Notes under the pieces: generated by a model | The model's database searches: none | What the model saw: only the letters and a program-made list of their open reading frames with translations | What the model was told of the DNA's origin: nothing | Part shown: positions 1 through 9,511 of the stretch, one piece after another | How the letters are laid out: each line of letters opens with the position of its first letter | Position numbering within the stretch: position 1 is the first letter of the stretch | Position numbers and translations under genes: made by a program | From: Mesorhizobium sp. Root554 | GTDB taxonomy: Bacteria; Pseudomonadota; Alphaproteobacteria; Rhizobiales; Rhizobiaceae | Length of the DNA stretch: 64,000 bases | Direction of reading: 5' to 3' | Assembly: GCF_001427025.1 (NCBI RefSeq) | Contig: NZ_LMGA01000001.1 | Coordinates: forward strand, 3,236,017-3,300,016

Positions 1-479
1 CTTATGGCGGCGTGCTCTCCGACAGGATCGGCGCGCGCACGGTGCTCTACTGGACTTTCGCGGTGTCCTGCGTGTGCTGCCTGGTTCTGGCCCTGCCCGC
101 GGCCGACTATGTCGTGCGCGGCATCAACGGCCCGATCAACTTCCACTTTGAAGTGAGTTGGGTCGCGTTCATCGCCGTTGCCTTCGTGCTCGGCTTCTTC
201 ATGGCTGTCGGCAAGGCCGCCGTCTACAAGCACATTCCGGTCTACTACCCGAACAATGTCGGCGCCGTTGGCGGCCTCGTCGGCATGATTGGCGGCCTCG
301 GCGGCTTCGTCCTGCCGATCGTCTTCGGCGCGCTGAACGACCTGACTGGCGTCTGGTCGAGCTGCTTCATGCTGCTGTTGCTTGTCGCCGCCGCCTGCCT
401 CGTCTGGATGCAGATCACCATAGTCAGGATAAGCCGCCGGACCCCGCTCGGCCAAGCCACAGAACAAGCCAGGACCTGA
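1..479 (+). CDS. narK: Nitrate/nitrite MFS transporter, C-terminal part (cut by window edge)
   Basis: The reading frame is open at the left edge and ends with TGA just before nirB, so only about the last 158 residues are present. The first visible residues contain the MFS loop signature GG-V-LSDRIGAR, which joins transmembrane helices. After it come hydrophobic helices with the glycine-rich stretch GAVGGLVGMIGGLGGFVLP, the second nitrate-signature-like motif of NarK/NasA proteins. The protein should bring nitrate across the inner membrane (and possibly export nitrite) for the reductases encoded downstream; the stop is 4 bases from nirB, which implies one operon. Family assignment rests on motif and context; the N-terminal half is outside the window. 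Confidence 0.88.
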   Translation, partial: YGGVLSDRIGARTVLYWTFAVSCVCCLVLALPAADYVVRGINGPINFHFEVSWVAFIAVAFVLGFFMAVGKAAVYKHIPVYYPNNVGAVGGLVGMIGGLGGFVLPIVFGALNDLTGVWSSCFMLLLLVAAACLVWMQITIVRISRRTPLGQATEQART

Positions 480-483
480 ACCC

Positions 484-2934
484 ATGACCGAGAAACTCGT
501 CATCATCGGCAACGGCATGGCGCCCGGCAGAATGCTGGAGCACCTGCTGGAAGCCACGCCAGACCGCTACCGGATCACCATCTTCAATGCCGAGCCGCGC
601 GTGAACTACGACCGCATCATGCTGTCGCCGGTTCTGTCCGGCGAAAAGGACTATGAAGAGATCGTCATCCATGGCGATGGCTGGTACATCAAGCACGGCA
701 TCACGCTCTACAAGGGCCACAGGATCGTCGCCATCGACCGTGAGGCGAAGACCGTGACCTCCGACCACGGCGTGACGGAAAGCTACGACCGGCTGGTGAT
801 CGCCACCGGTTCGGTGCCTTTCATAATCCCGGTGCCCGGCAAGGACCTGCCGGGTGTGCTCAGCTACCGCGACCTCGACGACGTCAACGCCATGCTGCTG
901 GCCGCCCAGTCGCGGGCCAGGGCTGTGGTGATCGGCGGCGGCCTGCTCGGCCTCGAAGCGGCGGCCGGCTTGAAGGAGCGCGGCATGGATGTGACTTTGC
1001 TGCATGTCATGCCCACGCTGATGGAGCGACAACTCGACCCGGCGGCCGGCTATCTGCTGCAGAAGGCGGTGGAAGCACGCGGCATCAAGGTCATCACCAA
1101 GGCCAACACCAAGCAAATAGTCGGCAACGGCAGGGTCGAGGGCGTCGAACTGGCCGACGGCGAGGTGATCCCCGCGACGCTGGTGGTCATGGCTGTCGGC
1201 ATCCGGCCCAATGTGACGCTTGCCAGCGAGGCCGGGCTCGAGGTCAACCGTGGCATCGTTACCGACGACCGCATGCAGACGTCCGACCCGGCGATCTTCG
1301 CGCTCGGCGAGTGCGCCGAAGTTGGCGGCCATGTCTATGGTCTCGTCGCACCGCTTTATGAAATGGCGCGCGTCATGGCGGCCAAGCTTTCGGATGGCGA
1401 GGACAGGCGGTTCGCTCACGCCGATACGCCGACCAAGCTCAAGGTCACCGGCATCGACCTCTATTCCATCGGTGACTTTGCCGACGGCGAGGATCGCGAG
1501 GAGATCATCCTGCGCGATGCCTCGTCCGGCATCTACAAACGCGTCATCCTGCAGGACAACAGGATCATCGGCACGGTGCTGTTCGGCGAGACCGGCGACG
1601 GCGCCTGGTTCAACGACCTCAAGAAAAAGCAAACCGACATTTCGGAGATACGCGATACGCTGATCTTCGGCCAGGCCTTTCAGGGGGGCCAATCCGCGGA
1701 CCCTTTGGCGGCCGTTGCGGCGCTGGCGGGTGATGCGGAAATCTGCGGCTGCAACGGCGTCTGCAAGGGCAAGATCACCGGCGCGATCACAGCCAAGGGT
1801 CTGACCGGCCTGGACGATGTGCGCGCCCATACCAAGGCGTCGGCTTCCTGCGGCTCCTGCACCGGGCTGGTGGAACAATTGCTGAAGCTCACACTGGGCG
1901 ACAGTTACAACGCCGCCGCAGTCCAGCCGATGTGCGCCTGCACCGCGCTTGGCCATGACGACGTGCGCCGGCTGATCAAGGCCAAGGGGCTGAAGACTAT
2001 TCCAGCCGTCATGCAGGAACTGGAGTGGAAAACCTCCTGCGGCTGCGCCAAATGCCGCCCGGCGCTGAACTACTATCTCATTGCGGACTGGCCGGACGAG
2101 TATGCCGACGATTACCAGTCGCGTTTCATCAACGAACGCGTCCACGCCAACATCCAGAAGGACGGCACCTATTCGGTGGTGCCGCGCATGTGGGGCGGCA
2201 TGACCTCGTCGAAGGAACTGCGTGCGATTGCCGATGTGGTCGACAAATTCGGCATTCCGGCGGTGAAGGTCACTGGCGGACAGCGCATCGACATGCTGGG
2301 TATCCGCAAGGAGGATCTGCCGGCGGTTTGGGCCGATCTCGGCCAGGCCGGCTTCGTCTCCGGTCAGGCCTATGCCAAGGGCCTGCGCACGGTGAAGACG
2401 TGTGTCGGCACCGACTGGTGCCGTTTCGGCACCCAGGATTCTACGGGTCTTGGCATCCGCATAGAAAAGTTCATGTGGGGATCGTGGACGCCGGCCAAGG
2501 TCAAGATGGCGGTGTCCGGCTGCCCGCGGAACTGCGCCGAGGCGACCTGCAAGGATGTCGGCGTGGTCTGTGTCGATTCCGGCTACGAGATACACTTCGC
2601 TGGCGCCGCCGGGCTCGACATCAAGGGCACGGAGGTGCTGGGCATGGCGAAGTCGGAGGACGAGGCGCTCGAGATCATCGTTGCGCTGACTCAGATGTAC
2701 CGCGAGCAGGCGCGTTATCTCGAACGCATCTACAAATGGGCCAAGCGCATTGGAACGGCCGAGATCAAGCGCCAGGTGCTCGACGATGCCGGCAGGCGCA
2801 AGGCCTACTACGACCGCTTCGTCTTCAGCCAGAAATTCGCGCAGGTCGATCCATGGTCGGAACGCGTCTCCGGCAAGGACAAGCATGAGTTTCAACCAAT
2901 GGCCGTAGCCCAGTTCGCCGAAGCCGCGGAGTAG
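484..2934 (+). CDS. nirB: Assimilatory nitrite reductase [NAD(P)H], large subunit
   Basis: 816 residues, the usual NirB length. The protein reduces nitrite to ammonium in the cytoplasm with NAD(P)H. The N-terminal ~300 residues are an FAD/NAD(P)H oxidoreductase half, with a glycine-rich start (VIIGNGMAPG) and a second dinucleotide motif (VVIGGGLLGLE). Residues about 420-530 carry BFD-like cysteine pairs (CGCNGVCKG, SCGSC, CGCAKC). The C-terminal half has the siroheme/[4Fe-4S] ligands C640, C646, C680 and C684 in the patterns TC-x5-C and GCPRNC. It lies 4 bases after the nitrate transporter and 4 bases before nirD, so all are likely co-transcribed. Confidence 0.96.
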   Translation: MTEKLVIIGNGMAPGRMLEHLLEATPDRYRITIFNAEPRVNYDRIMLSPVLSGEKDYEEIVIHGDGWYIKHGITLYKGHRIVAIDREAKTVTSDHGVTESYDRLVIATGSVPFIIPVPGKDLPGVLSYRDLDDVNAMLLAAQSRARAVVIGGGLLGLEAAAGLKERGMDVTLLHVMPTLMERQLDPAAGYLLQKAVEARGIKVITKANTKQIVGNGRVEGVELADGEVIPATLVVMAVGIRPNVTLASEAGLEVNRGIVTDDRMQTSDPAIFALGECAEVGGHVYGLVAPLYEMARVMAAKLSDGEDRRFAHADTPTKLKVTGIDLYSIGDFADGEDREEIILRDASSGIYKRVILQDNRIIGTVLFGETGDGAWFNDLKKKQTDISEIRDTLIFGQAFQGGQSADPLAAVAALAGDAEICGCNGVCKGKITGAITAKGLTGLDDVRAHTKASASCGSCTGLVEQLLKLTLGDSYNAAAVQPMCACTALGHDDVRRLIKAKGLKTIPAVMQELEWKTSCGCAKCRPALNYYLIADWPDEYADDYQSRFINERVHANIQKDGTYSVVPRMWGGMTSSKELRAIADVVDKFGIPAVKVTGGQRIDMLGIRKEDLPAVWADLGQAGFVSGQAYAKGLRTVKTCVGTDWCRFGTQDSTGLGIRIEKFMWGSWTPAKVKMAVSGCPRNCAEATCKDVGVVCVDSGYEIHFAGAAGLDIKGTEVLGMAKSEDEALEIIVALTQMYREQARYLERIYKWAKRIGTAEIKRQVLDDAGRRKAYYDRFVFSQKFAQVDPWSERVSGKDKHEFQPMAVAQFAEAAE

Positions 2935-2938
2935 CATC

Positions 2939-3268
2939 ATGACCTGGTTCGACATCGGCAGCATCGGCGACATCCCGCAGCGCGGTGCGCGTTGTGTGAC
3001 GACGCCGCGGGGCAAGATCGGCGTCTTCCGGACCGCGGATGACCGCATCTTCGCCATCGAGGATCATTGCCCGCACAAGGGAGGTCCGCTCAGCCAGGGC
3101 ATCGTTCATGGCGCGGCAGTGACCTGCCCGCTGCACAATTGGGTGATCTCGCTGGAAACCGGCAAGGCGCTCGGCGCCGACGAGGGCGCCGTCCGAACGA
3201 TCCCCCTGCGGATCGAGGACGGCCGCATTGCGCTGGCGCTCGGCGAAATGCTGCAGGCGGCTGAATAG
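2939..3268 (+). CDS. nirD: Nitrite reductase small subunit, Rieske-type
   Basis: 109 residues forming a single Rieske-fold domain. Both cluster-binding motifs are intact, CPHKGG (Cys-x-His) and CPLHNW (Cys-x2-His), so this NirD probably does carry a [2Fe-2S] centre, unlike the enterobacterial NirD, which lost the ligands. It is the partner of NirB for NAD(P)H-dependent nitrite reduction. The gene begins 4 bases after the nirB stop and is followed 6 bases later by the nitrate reductase gene. Confidence 0.93.
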   Translation: MTWFDIGSIGDIPQRGARCVTTPRGKIGVFRTADDRIFAIEDHCPHKGGPLSQGIVHGAAVTCPLHNWVISLETGKALGADEGAVRTIPLRIEDGRIALALGEMLQAAE

Positions 3269-3274
3269 AAGCCG

Positions 3275-5968
3275 ATGTCAACCGAACTGGCAGCCGAAGT
3301 GAGGACGACCTGCCCCTATTGCGGGGTAGGTTGCGGCGTGCTGGCCAGGATCGCCACGGACGGCGCTGTCGCCGTTCGCGGCGATCCCGATCATCCCGCC
3401 AATTTCGGAAAACTCTGCTCCAAGGGCTCGGCGCTCGGCGAGACCATGGGCCTCGAAGGCCGCGTGCTGCACCCCGAGATCGCCGGCAGGCAGGCCGGCT
3501 GGGATGCCGCGCTCGATCTCGTCGCGGAGACATTCGGACAGACAGTCGAGAAGCATGGCCCGGACTCGGTCGCTTTCTACGTCTCCGGCCAGTTGCTGAC
3601 CGAGGACTATTACGTCGCCAACAAGCTGATGAAAGGCTTCATCGGCTCGGCCAATATCGACACCAATTCGCGTCTTTGCATGGCGTCTTCCGTAGCTGGC
3701 CACCGCCGCGCCTTCGGCGAGGACATCGTGCCTGGCGTCTACGAGGATTTCGAGGAAGCCGACCTCGTCGTGCTGACGGGATCGAACACCGCCTGGTGCC
3801 ATCCGATCCTCTACCAACGCATGCTGGCGGCAAGGAAGAAACGCGGCGCACGCATCGTCGTCATCGATCCGCGCCGCACGGCGACTGCGGATGAATGCGA
3901 CCTGCACCTGGCGCTCGATCCCGGCACCGACGTGCTTCTCTTCAACGGCCTGCTGGCGCATCTCTGCCGTACCGGTGTTGCGGACGAGGACTTCGTCGCC
4001 CGGTTCACCAGTGGTTTCGAGCAGGCGGCGGCGCTGGCTGCCGCCGATGCGCCCAGCATCGAACACGTCGCCAGGGGCTGTGGCCTGACGCCGGCCGACG
4101 TGCGGTTCTTCTATGAGCTTTTTTCGGCGACGGAGCGCACGGTCACCGTCTACAGCCAGGGTGTCAACCAGTCGGCGCATGGCACTGACAAGGTCAATGC
4201 CATCATCAATTGTCATCTGGCCACCGGGCGCATCGGCAGGCCAGGCATGGGTCCGTTCTCGGTGACCGGCCAGCCCAATGCGATGGGTGGCCGCGAGGTT
4301 GGCGGGCTGGCCAACCAGCTTGCCGCCCATATGGGCTTCGACAGCAAGGCCGACATCGAACGCGTTTCGCGGTTCTGGAATGCACCGGAGATCGCAACCA
4401 GGGCTGGGCTGAAAGCGGTCGACATGTTCGAGGCGGCGGGCGACGGCCGCGTCAAGGCGCTGTGGATCATGGGCACCAATCCAGCTGTCTCGATGCCGGA
4501 TGCCGGACGTGTGCGCGCCGCGTTGAAGGCTTGCGATTTCGTTGCCGTCTCCGATGTCACCCGAACCGACACGACACGTTTCGCCGATGTCTTCCTTCCC
4601 GCGGCCAGCTGGGGCGAGAAAGACGGGACGGTGACGAATTCCGAGCGTCGATTGTCACGGCAAAGGCCCTTCATGCCGACGCCGGGTGAAGCGCGGGCGG
4701 ACTGGCGCATCATCGTCGAGGTGGCGCGTCGCATGGGATTCGCCGGGGCGTTCGGCTTCGAATCTCCGGCCTCGATCTTCCGCGAACACGCGGCGCTTTC
4801 CGCATTCGAAAACAATGGCGAGCGGCTGTTCGACATCGGCGCGCTCGCATCGATCTCGACCGAGTCTTATGAGGATTTCGCGCCGCGCCATTGGCCGGCC
4901 CGGCAGGCGGGCGCAGGTTCTCCCTTCCCATCGGGCCATACACGTCTGCTCTCGGACGGGCGATTCCCTACCCCCGACCGGCGTGCCCGTTTCATTCCGG
5001 TTCGGCACGAGGGCGTGTCGCTCCCCGTGGATTCCACCTATCCGCTGGCCCTCAATACGGGGCGGCTGCGCGACCAGTGGCATACCATGACGCGCACCGG
5101 CAGCGTGCCGCGCCTGATGGCGAATGCGCCGGAGCCGGTGATCGACCTGCACCCGGCCGATGCGGAGGCCCACCGACTGCGGGACGGTGATCTGGCACGG
5201 ATTTCCTCGCGCTATGGCTTTGTCCGCGCGAAGGTGCGGGTGACCGATGCGCAGCGCCTGGGACACGCCTTCCTGCCAATGCATTGGAGCGGCCGTTTCG
5301 CGGCGAATGCCGCCGCCGGAACGTTATCGACGCCGCTCACCGATCCGTATTCCGGCCAGCCCGAATTGAAGCATGTTCCGATAGGCATCGTGCGCGAGGA
5401 TACGGCGTGGGCTGGCGTGCTGATCAGCCGCCGCGACCTGCGGCCGACCGGCTTCGTCCACTGGAGCCGCACCCGGGTGCAGGGCGGCTGGGTCTACGAA
5501 TTCTGCGGCACCGAAAAGCCGGATCAGGGCATCCTTTTGACCCGCAAATTTCTCGACGTTTTCCACCGCGATCACCTGCTCGAATACACCGACCGGCGCG
5601 GTCTGGCGTACCGGGCGGCTGCAGCGGACGAGACCGGCGCCATGGCGGAGGCGCTTTTGGTCGCAGCACCGGATCAGCTCCCGGCGCGGGAATGGCTGGT
5701 GTCCCTGCTCGGTTCCCGCCAGCCACTTGCCGCGGCCGACCGCCATGCGTTGCTTTCAGGCCGCTCGCCATCGCCGCTGCCCTCGGCCGGCCGTATCGTC
5801 TGCTCCTGTTTCAATGTCGGGATCAATCAACTGGCATCCGCTGTCGCCGCGGGCTGCGACAGCCTCGATGCCATCGGCAAGGAGCTGAACGCCGGCACGA
5901 ACTGCGGCTCATGCCGCTCCGAGATACGGCGCATTATCGACGTCGGAGGTGTCCACGCGGCCGAGTAG
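3275..5968 (+). CDS. nasA: Assimilatory nitrate reductase, catalytic subunit
   Basis: 897 residues; a molybdopterin-bis-MGD oxidoreductase that reduces nitrate to nitrite in the cytoplasm. The N-terminus has the [4Fe-4S] motif with C13, C16, C20 and C48 (CPYCGVGC ... LCSKG). Molybdopterin signatures follow, such as QGVNQS and GTNPAVSMPD, with a molydopterin-dinucleotide-binding domain near residues 580-690. The last ~60 residues form a BFD-like [2Fe-2S] domain (CSCFNVG ... NCGSC), the arrangement of NAD(P)H-linked NasA enzymes. The gene ends the nitrate operon; no terminator hairpin with a T-run is visible before the next, oppositely oriented gene. Confidence 0.95.
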   Translation: MSTELAAEVRTTCPYCGVGCGVLARIATDGAVAVRGDPDHPANFGKLCSKGSALGETMGLEGRVLHPEIAGRQAGWDAALDLVAETFGQTVEKHGPDSVAFYVSGQLLTEDYYVANKLMKGFIGSANIDTNSRLCMASSVAGHRRAFGEDIVPGVYEDFEEADLVVLTGSNTAWCHPILYQRMLAARKKRGARIVVIDPRRTATADECDLHLALDPGTDVLLFNGLLAHLCRTGVADEDFVARFTSGFEQAAALAAADAPSIEHVARGCGLTPADVRFFYELFSATERTVTVYSQGVNQSAHGTDKVNAIINCHLATGRIGRPGMGPFSVTGQPNAMGGREVGGLANQLAAHMGFDSKADIERVSRFWNAPEIATRAGLKAVDMFEAAGDGRVKALWIMGTNPAVSMPDAGRVRAALKACDFVAVSDVTRTDTTRFADVFLPAASWGEKDGTVTNSERRLSRQRPFMPTPGEARADWRIIVEVARRMGFAGAFGFESPASIFREHAALSAFENNGERLFDIGALASISTESYEDFAPRHWPARQAGAGSPFPSGHTRLLSDGRFPTPDRRARFIPVRHEGVSLPVDSTYPLALNTGRLRDQWHTMTRTGSVPRLMANAPEPVIDLHPADAEAHRLRDGDLARISSRYGFVRAKVRVTDAQRLGHAFLPMHWSGRFAANAAAGTLSTPLTDPYSGQPELKHVPIGIVREDTAWAGVLISRRDLRPTGFVHWSRTRVQGGWVYEFCGTEKPDQGILLTRKFLDVFHRDHLLEYTDRRGLAYRAAAADETGAMAEALLVAAPDQLPAREWLVSLLGSRQPLAAADRHALLSGRSPSPLPSAGRIVCSCFNVGINQLASAVAAGCDSLDAIGKELNAGTNCGSCRSEIRRIIDVGGVHAAE

Positions 5969-6025
5969 ACAGCCCCTGGCGATCAGATGAAGCCGGATGC
6001 GCGACGGCTCTATGGCGGGGACGTG

Positions 6026-6676
6026 TCAGCCGGCTCCGACGCCGTCGAAGAGCGCGTCGGCGGCTTCGCGGATCTTCGCCTCGACTTCATCGGCGGGACC
6101 GGAGCCGTCGATGATGGCATAGCTGGGAAGATAATCGGGGCCCCATGGCTGGTCGATGAACGCGGCGCGGGTGCGCGCCAGAAATTCCAGATCCACTTCC
6201 TGACGCTTGTGCGCAGCGCCATCACGCGCAAGCACACGCTGGCTGGATATCGCCGGATCGACATCGAGATAGATCGTCAGGTCTGGAACCGGCATCAGCC
6301 TGTTCAGCGACATGAGCCACGGCAGGTCCTTGAACCCTGCGGCAAGAAGCGATGTGTAGGCCGACAGAATGTGCCGGTCGGACAGGATGATCTCGCCCGC
6401 TGCCAGCCGCGGCTGCAACTCGCTCCTGAGATAGCGCAGCCGGTCCGCGCTGGAGAACAGGGCAAGCTCGGATAGAAATATGTCGGTGTTCTCGATTTCC
6501 TGGTTCAAATAGGCGCGGACGGCCGGGTCCTGCCTGAACCAGTCTGTCGGCAGCGTCGTCCGGAACACTGTGCCGTACCGTTCGAGATGCCGGGCTAGCC
6601 GATCCAGTTGCGTCGTTTTGCCGGCGCCGTCCAACCCGCAGAACGCGATAAGCTTGCCTGGAGTGCGGTTCGTCAT
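6026..6676 (-). CDS. Thymidylate-kinase-like P-loop kinase
   Basis: 216 residues from ATG 6676; a TTG start at 6712 would add 12 residues but has no better ribosome site. The protein is a P-loop nucleoside-monophosphate kinase of the dTMP kinase family, with Walker A GLDGAGKTTQ at residues 14-23, the DR motif D100-R101 (SDRHILSAY where housekeeping enzymes have DRY-x-D-S), and a later arginine-rich lid-like stretch. The altered P-loop and DRH motif suggest a paralogue, not the housekeeping tmk. It is the leftmost gene of the accessory cluster, reads away from it, and could phosphorylate a nucleotide or a nucleotide-like intermediate. The family is clear; the substrate is not. Confidence 0.75.
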   Translation of the reverse strand: MTNRTPGKLIAFCGLDGAGKTTQLDRLARHLERYGTVFRTTLPTDWFRQDPAVRAYLNQEIENTDIFLSELALFSSADRLRYLRSELQPRLAAGEIILSDRHILSAYTSLLAAGFKDLPWLMSLNRLMPVPDLTIYLDVDPAISSQRVLARDGAAHKRQEVDLEFLARTRAAFIDQPWGPDYLPSYAIIDGSGPADEVEAKIREAADALFDGVGAG

Positions 6677-6785
6677 TCTCTGTCCGCCAGTACCGTCTAA
6701 ATAATCAGCCAAATTCTCATTTTTGAAGCATGCAGCAGCGCCCGATGTTGGACAAGTTCTTTTTGGGTACTCGTCGTTAAGCTGT

Positions 6786-8168
6786 CTACAAGGTCAAGAA
6801 CTCGCTTGTCGGGCGGTCGGGATTGCTGACGATTTGGACGAGGAGCCGTTGGTAGGCCCTGGCCATCTCCTGCACGACCGCCTTCGTATAGCGGGATTTC
6901 CAGCAGCCCAGCCAGCCATGCACCTGGGTGCCTTCGCAGCGCATGAACAGATTGATGTCGTTCAGGGCGTTGTCGCTGTCATGGGGAAGAATGTGTTCGC
7001 ATTGAAGATCATCAAACAGCGATTCGAAAACAGGCTCATTATCGATATGGAGAAAATTGAACAGGATTTTCGGTTGGCTGAGGTCTGTCCAGAACCGATG
7101 ATGCATTCGATCGACGCGCGTCAGTCCAGGCAGCAGCGCCAGGATGGGGATCGCGCCGTGGGGCAACGCTGACAGGAAATCGATCTGCAGCTCCTTCATC
7201 GCCTCTTTGGCCGTCTTGCCAGGCGAAATGGCGATCTTTTGGAGCAGCATGCGAACGAGAAGGCCGACAACGTTATTGAATGCGGGCGAGAAGCGGCCAG
7301 AAATCGTGTGCAGGATGTAGAGGTTGTCGGACCTCGCGTAGGTCGAGAGCATCATGCCGTATGCCAGCAATGGCGCCGCAAAGGACAGAAGTGCGTTTCT
7401 TTTGCTGAAGTCGGAGAGTTTCTCAGGCAGGGCAAATTTGATTTCGGCCCATTCCGCCTGAAAGTCTATCGCCTCGACATCGACGGAAAGATCCTGCCCC
7501 AGGTCGTTTCCGGTAAATCCGCTGAGATATTTCGCCCAGAAACTCGTCGCTTTCTGCTGCGCCTCGGGTGAGGCCTGCCTGTTGTACCATTCAAGGTAAT
7601 CGACGAGGTCTGCGCTTTTTTCGTCAGCGAGATAAGCCGGATCGGCATGAGTAGCATTGTAGTGTTGGGCGATTTCCTTGATCAGGACGTTGAGCGACCA
7701 GACGTCCGAGATCGCATGATGCAGAGTGATGAAAAGATAGAACTCACGCTCCGTGCTTTTCACAAGCGTGAAGTGACACAGCGGACCGCGTTCGAGATCA
7801 AACTGCCGCTTGTGCTCCTGGGTTTTGACCTTCTGGATCGAGTCCAGCTTCTGCTCGGTCGACTGGTCGCTAAAATCCCTGACTTCGAGCTTGACGATCG
7901 AGGCAGGATTGATGACCCGGACAAGGCGTGGACGGTTTGCGCGGACTCCCGGAACCTCGGAAAAACTCGTTCGCAGCGCCTGGTTCTGCTCAACCAGGAT
8001 GTTGATGGCGTTTTCCAGTGCGCGAACGTCCAGCTTTCCGTGAAACCGTAGCACGGACTTCAGATGCATTAGGCCCTTGCTGTCATTCTTGCCGATCTGA
8101 ACGAAATACTGCTCGATTGCGGTCAGCGATTGGAGGGTGTCCAGTGATTTTTCGGAATCGGTCTGCAT
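6786..8168 (-). CDS. Free-standing NRPS condensation-domain protein
   Basis: 460 residues, the size of one condensation domain with nothing fused to it. The catalytic motif HHAISD (HHxxxD) lies at residues 150-155 and is followed by the usual W-S. The N-terminus (LTAIEQYFVQIG) matches the first C-domain motif, and NVVGLLVRMLL near residue 320 matches the later N-x-VG-x-F-type motif. Such proteins join a carrier-bound acyl or aminoacyl group to an amine or alcohol. It probably works in trans with the adenylation protein (10390-11976) and the carrier protein (19257-19496). The ATG at 8168 has only a weak GGAG close to it. Whether it forms an amide or an ester cannot be told. Confidence 0.88.
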   Translation of the reverse strand: MQTDSEKSLDTLQSLTAIEQYFVQIGKNDSKGLMHLKSVLRFHGKLDVRALENAINILVEQNQALRTSFSEVPGVRANRPRLVRVINPASIVKLEVRDFSDQSTEQKLDSIQKVKTQEHKRQFDLERGPLCHFTLVKSTEREFYLFITLHHAISDVWSLNVLIKEIAQHYNATHADPAYLADEKSADLVDYLEWYNRQASPEAQQKATSFWAKYLSGFTGNDLGQDLSVDVEAIDFQAEWAEIKFALPEKLSDFSKRNALLSFAAPLLAYGMMLSTYARSDNLYILHTISGRFSPAFNNVVGLLVRMLLQKIAISPGKTAKEAMKELQIDFLSALPHGAIPILALLPGLTRVDRMHHRFWTDLSQPKILFNFLHIDNEPVFESLFDDLQCEHILPHDSDNALNDINLFMRCEGTQVHGWLGCWKSRYTKAVVQEMARAYQRLLVQIVSNPDRPTSEFLTL

Positions 8169-8268
8169 GGCTCCGCACCATCATCGTTGTTGTGGAATAG
8201 TACCGAGACGCCGACGATCAAAAGCAGACCTGCGGGCGCTTGCGCGCGGCGAACTCACCGCACGGTCG

Positions 8269-9318
8269 TCACGTCAGTGTTCCCGCTCCCAGAGGCGGAA
8301 GCAGCAGACGGGTAGGAGTGCCTTTCTGGCCGTAAGGCTTGGCGCGGAAATTATACTCCATTTCAACGTATTCCTCGCCGCCGGCCGGATCCAGATGTAC
8401 CTCCTGGCGCAGCTTGGCGAGCGCCTGTGCTCCCGAAGGATTGGGAAGGCGTTCCAGGAGCGGCCGCGAGGCATCGTAGATGTCGTCAATGAGGTCGAGA
8501 GACTTTTCGACATGGGCCACTTTCTGCTGTGGGCTATCAGCTCCTTGGAAAAAGAAGCTTTCGAGGAAGCGCTGCTTGATCGTCGCGTCCATCTCGGTTT
8601 GTTCGACATAGACCAGCAACCATTTGCGCCTGATGTTGGTTACGCCGAGCAGGCACAGAAAGCCGGTCATCTCCAGGACGACCAACTCGCGGGCAAGGTC
8701 CGCCGCCAGGTCGATCCGACCCTGATGCCATGCCCCGAGGAGGTCCAGCAGGACGGAAAAGTCGGAAGCAAACCACCTGTAGCTTAGATAGGCATATTGC
8801 GGGAGGGAGAGCTGTGACTTCAGATCCTGCAGCGCTGATTCATTGATGATGGCGCTACAGTTGAACAGGCGGTGAATGATGAACTCATCGCGGGGCTTGA
8901 GCCGTTTGGACATCATCGCCAGGTTGTCGCACGCATAGGCGTGCATCGACCTGACCTCATCGAACAGCGAGCTGAATTCCTTGCGGGTCTTGAATTCGAC
9001 ATCGACCTTGATTTTGCTTTGCGGCAGAACGGTGTGGATCAGCAGTACCTGCTTGGGCGTACAGCCTTTGCGCGCGATATCCCGTTCTACCGTGAGGACG
9101 CGATGATGCCGCCCGATGTCGATCATGTCGCTGGACCGCAGCTCATCGGTGATGACGTAGACATCCAGATCGGAATACAGGTTGCCCATGTCTTCCACCA
9201 GAGAGCCTGCGAGGATCACAACATCATTCGGCCGCAGGTAGCATTGGCTGGTGATGAAATCGACGTCGACCGCGATCGTACCCTTTAGAAGCTTAATTGT
9301 CTGACCAGCAGCCAACAT
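8269..9318 (-). CDS. Nucleotidyltransferase-fold protein 1
   Basis: 349 residues. The N-terminal third has the nucleotidyltransferase signature: GS at residues 38-39, then MGNLYSDLD with the metal-binding D50 and D52, and a third acidic residue in VDVEF (D106). The catalytic set therefore looks complete. The rest is helical with no motif I recognise, as in two-domain antibiotic or small-molecule nucleotidyltransferases. It starts 193 bases from the divergent amidase gene and is followed on the same strand by the condensation gene. A GGGGGGAG stretch precedes the ATG by 11 bases. A second, diverged member of the fold lies at 14731-15693. A role in adding a nucleotidyl group to the cluster product or an intermediate is inference. 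Confidence 0.75.
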   Translation of the reverse strand: MLAAGQTIKLLKGTIAVDVDFITSQCYLRPNDVVILAGSLVEDMGNLYSDLDVYVITDELRSSDMIDIGRHHRVLTVERDIARKGCTPKQVLLIHTVLPQSKIKVDVEFKTRKEFSSLFDEVRSMHAYACDNLAMMSKRLKPRDEFIIHRLFNCSAIINESALQDLKSQLSLPQYAYLSYRWFASDFSVLLDLLGAWHQGRIDLAADLARELVVLEMTGFLCLLGVTNIRRKWLLVYVEQTEMDATIKQRFLESFFFQGADSPQQKVAHVEKSLDLIDDIYDASRPLLERLPNPSGAQALAKLRQEVHLDPAGGEEYVEMEYNFRAKPYGQKGTPTRLLLPPLGAGTLT

Positions 9319-9511
9319 TGCTATCTAGACTCCCCCCGAATTCTGCGCTTTCGTCACAATAATGATCTATCATGGTACGTTGTATCCAAATTTGACAAGA
9401 CCCGGCCGGTTGATTGATCGGCCCTGACGACAGGTGAATAAATGGGATACTCACGAATGCCGGCTTCGGGCTGGCAGTGAAATCCGGGCAGTGAATCGAA
9501 GGAATTGAGAG
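9319..9511. promoter_or_regulatory. Divergent promoter region of the biosynthetic cluster
   Basis: 193 non-coding bases separate the divergent nucleotidyltransferase (minus) and amidase (plus) genes, so promoters for both arms of the cluster should lie here. A perfect TTGACA at 9392-9397 could be a -35 box reading towards the amidase gene, but no convincing -10 is visible 17 bases on. GGCCG ... CGGCC around 9404-9423 forms a short inverted repeat overlapping the expected spacer, a possible operator. No cluster-encoded regulator was found. Confidence 0.4.

Noticed and set aside
424..3057. 877-codon open frame on the minus strand across nirB
   Set aside because: It is antisense to a clear nirB with intact haem and Fe-S motifs; such frames are common opposite high-GC genes. 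Its protein is Arg/His/Asp-rich without a recognisable domain.
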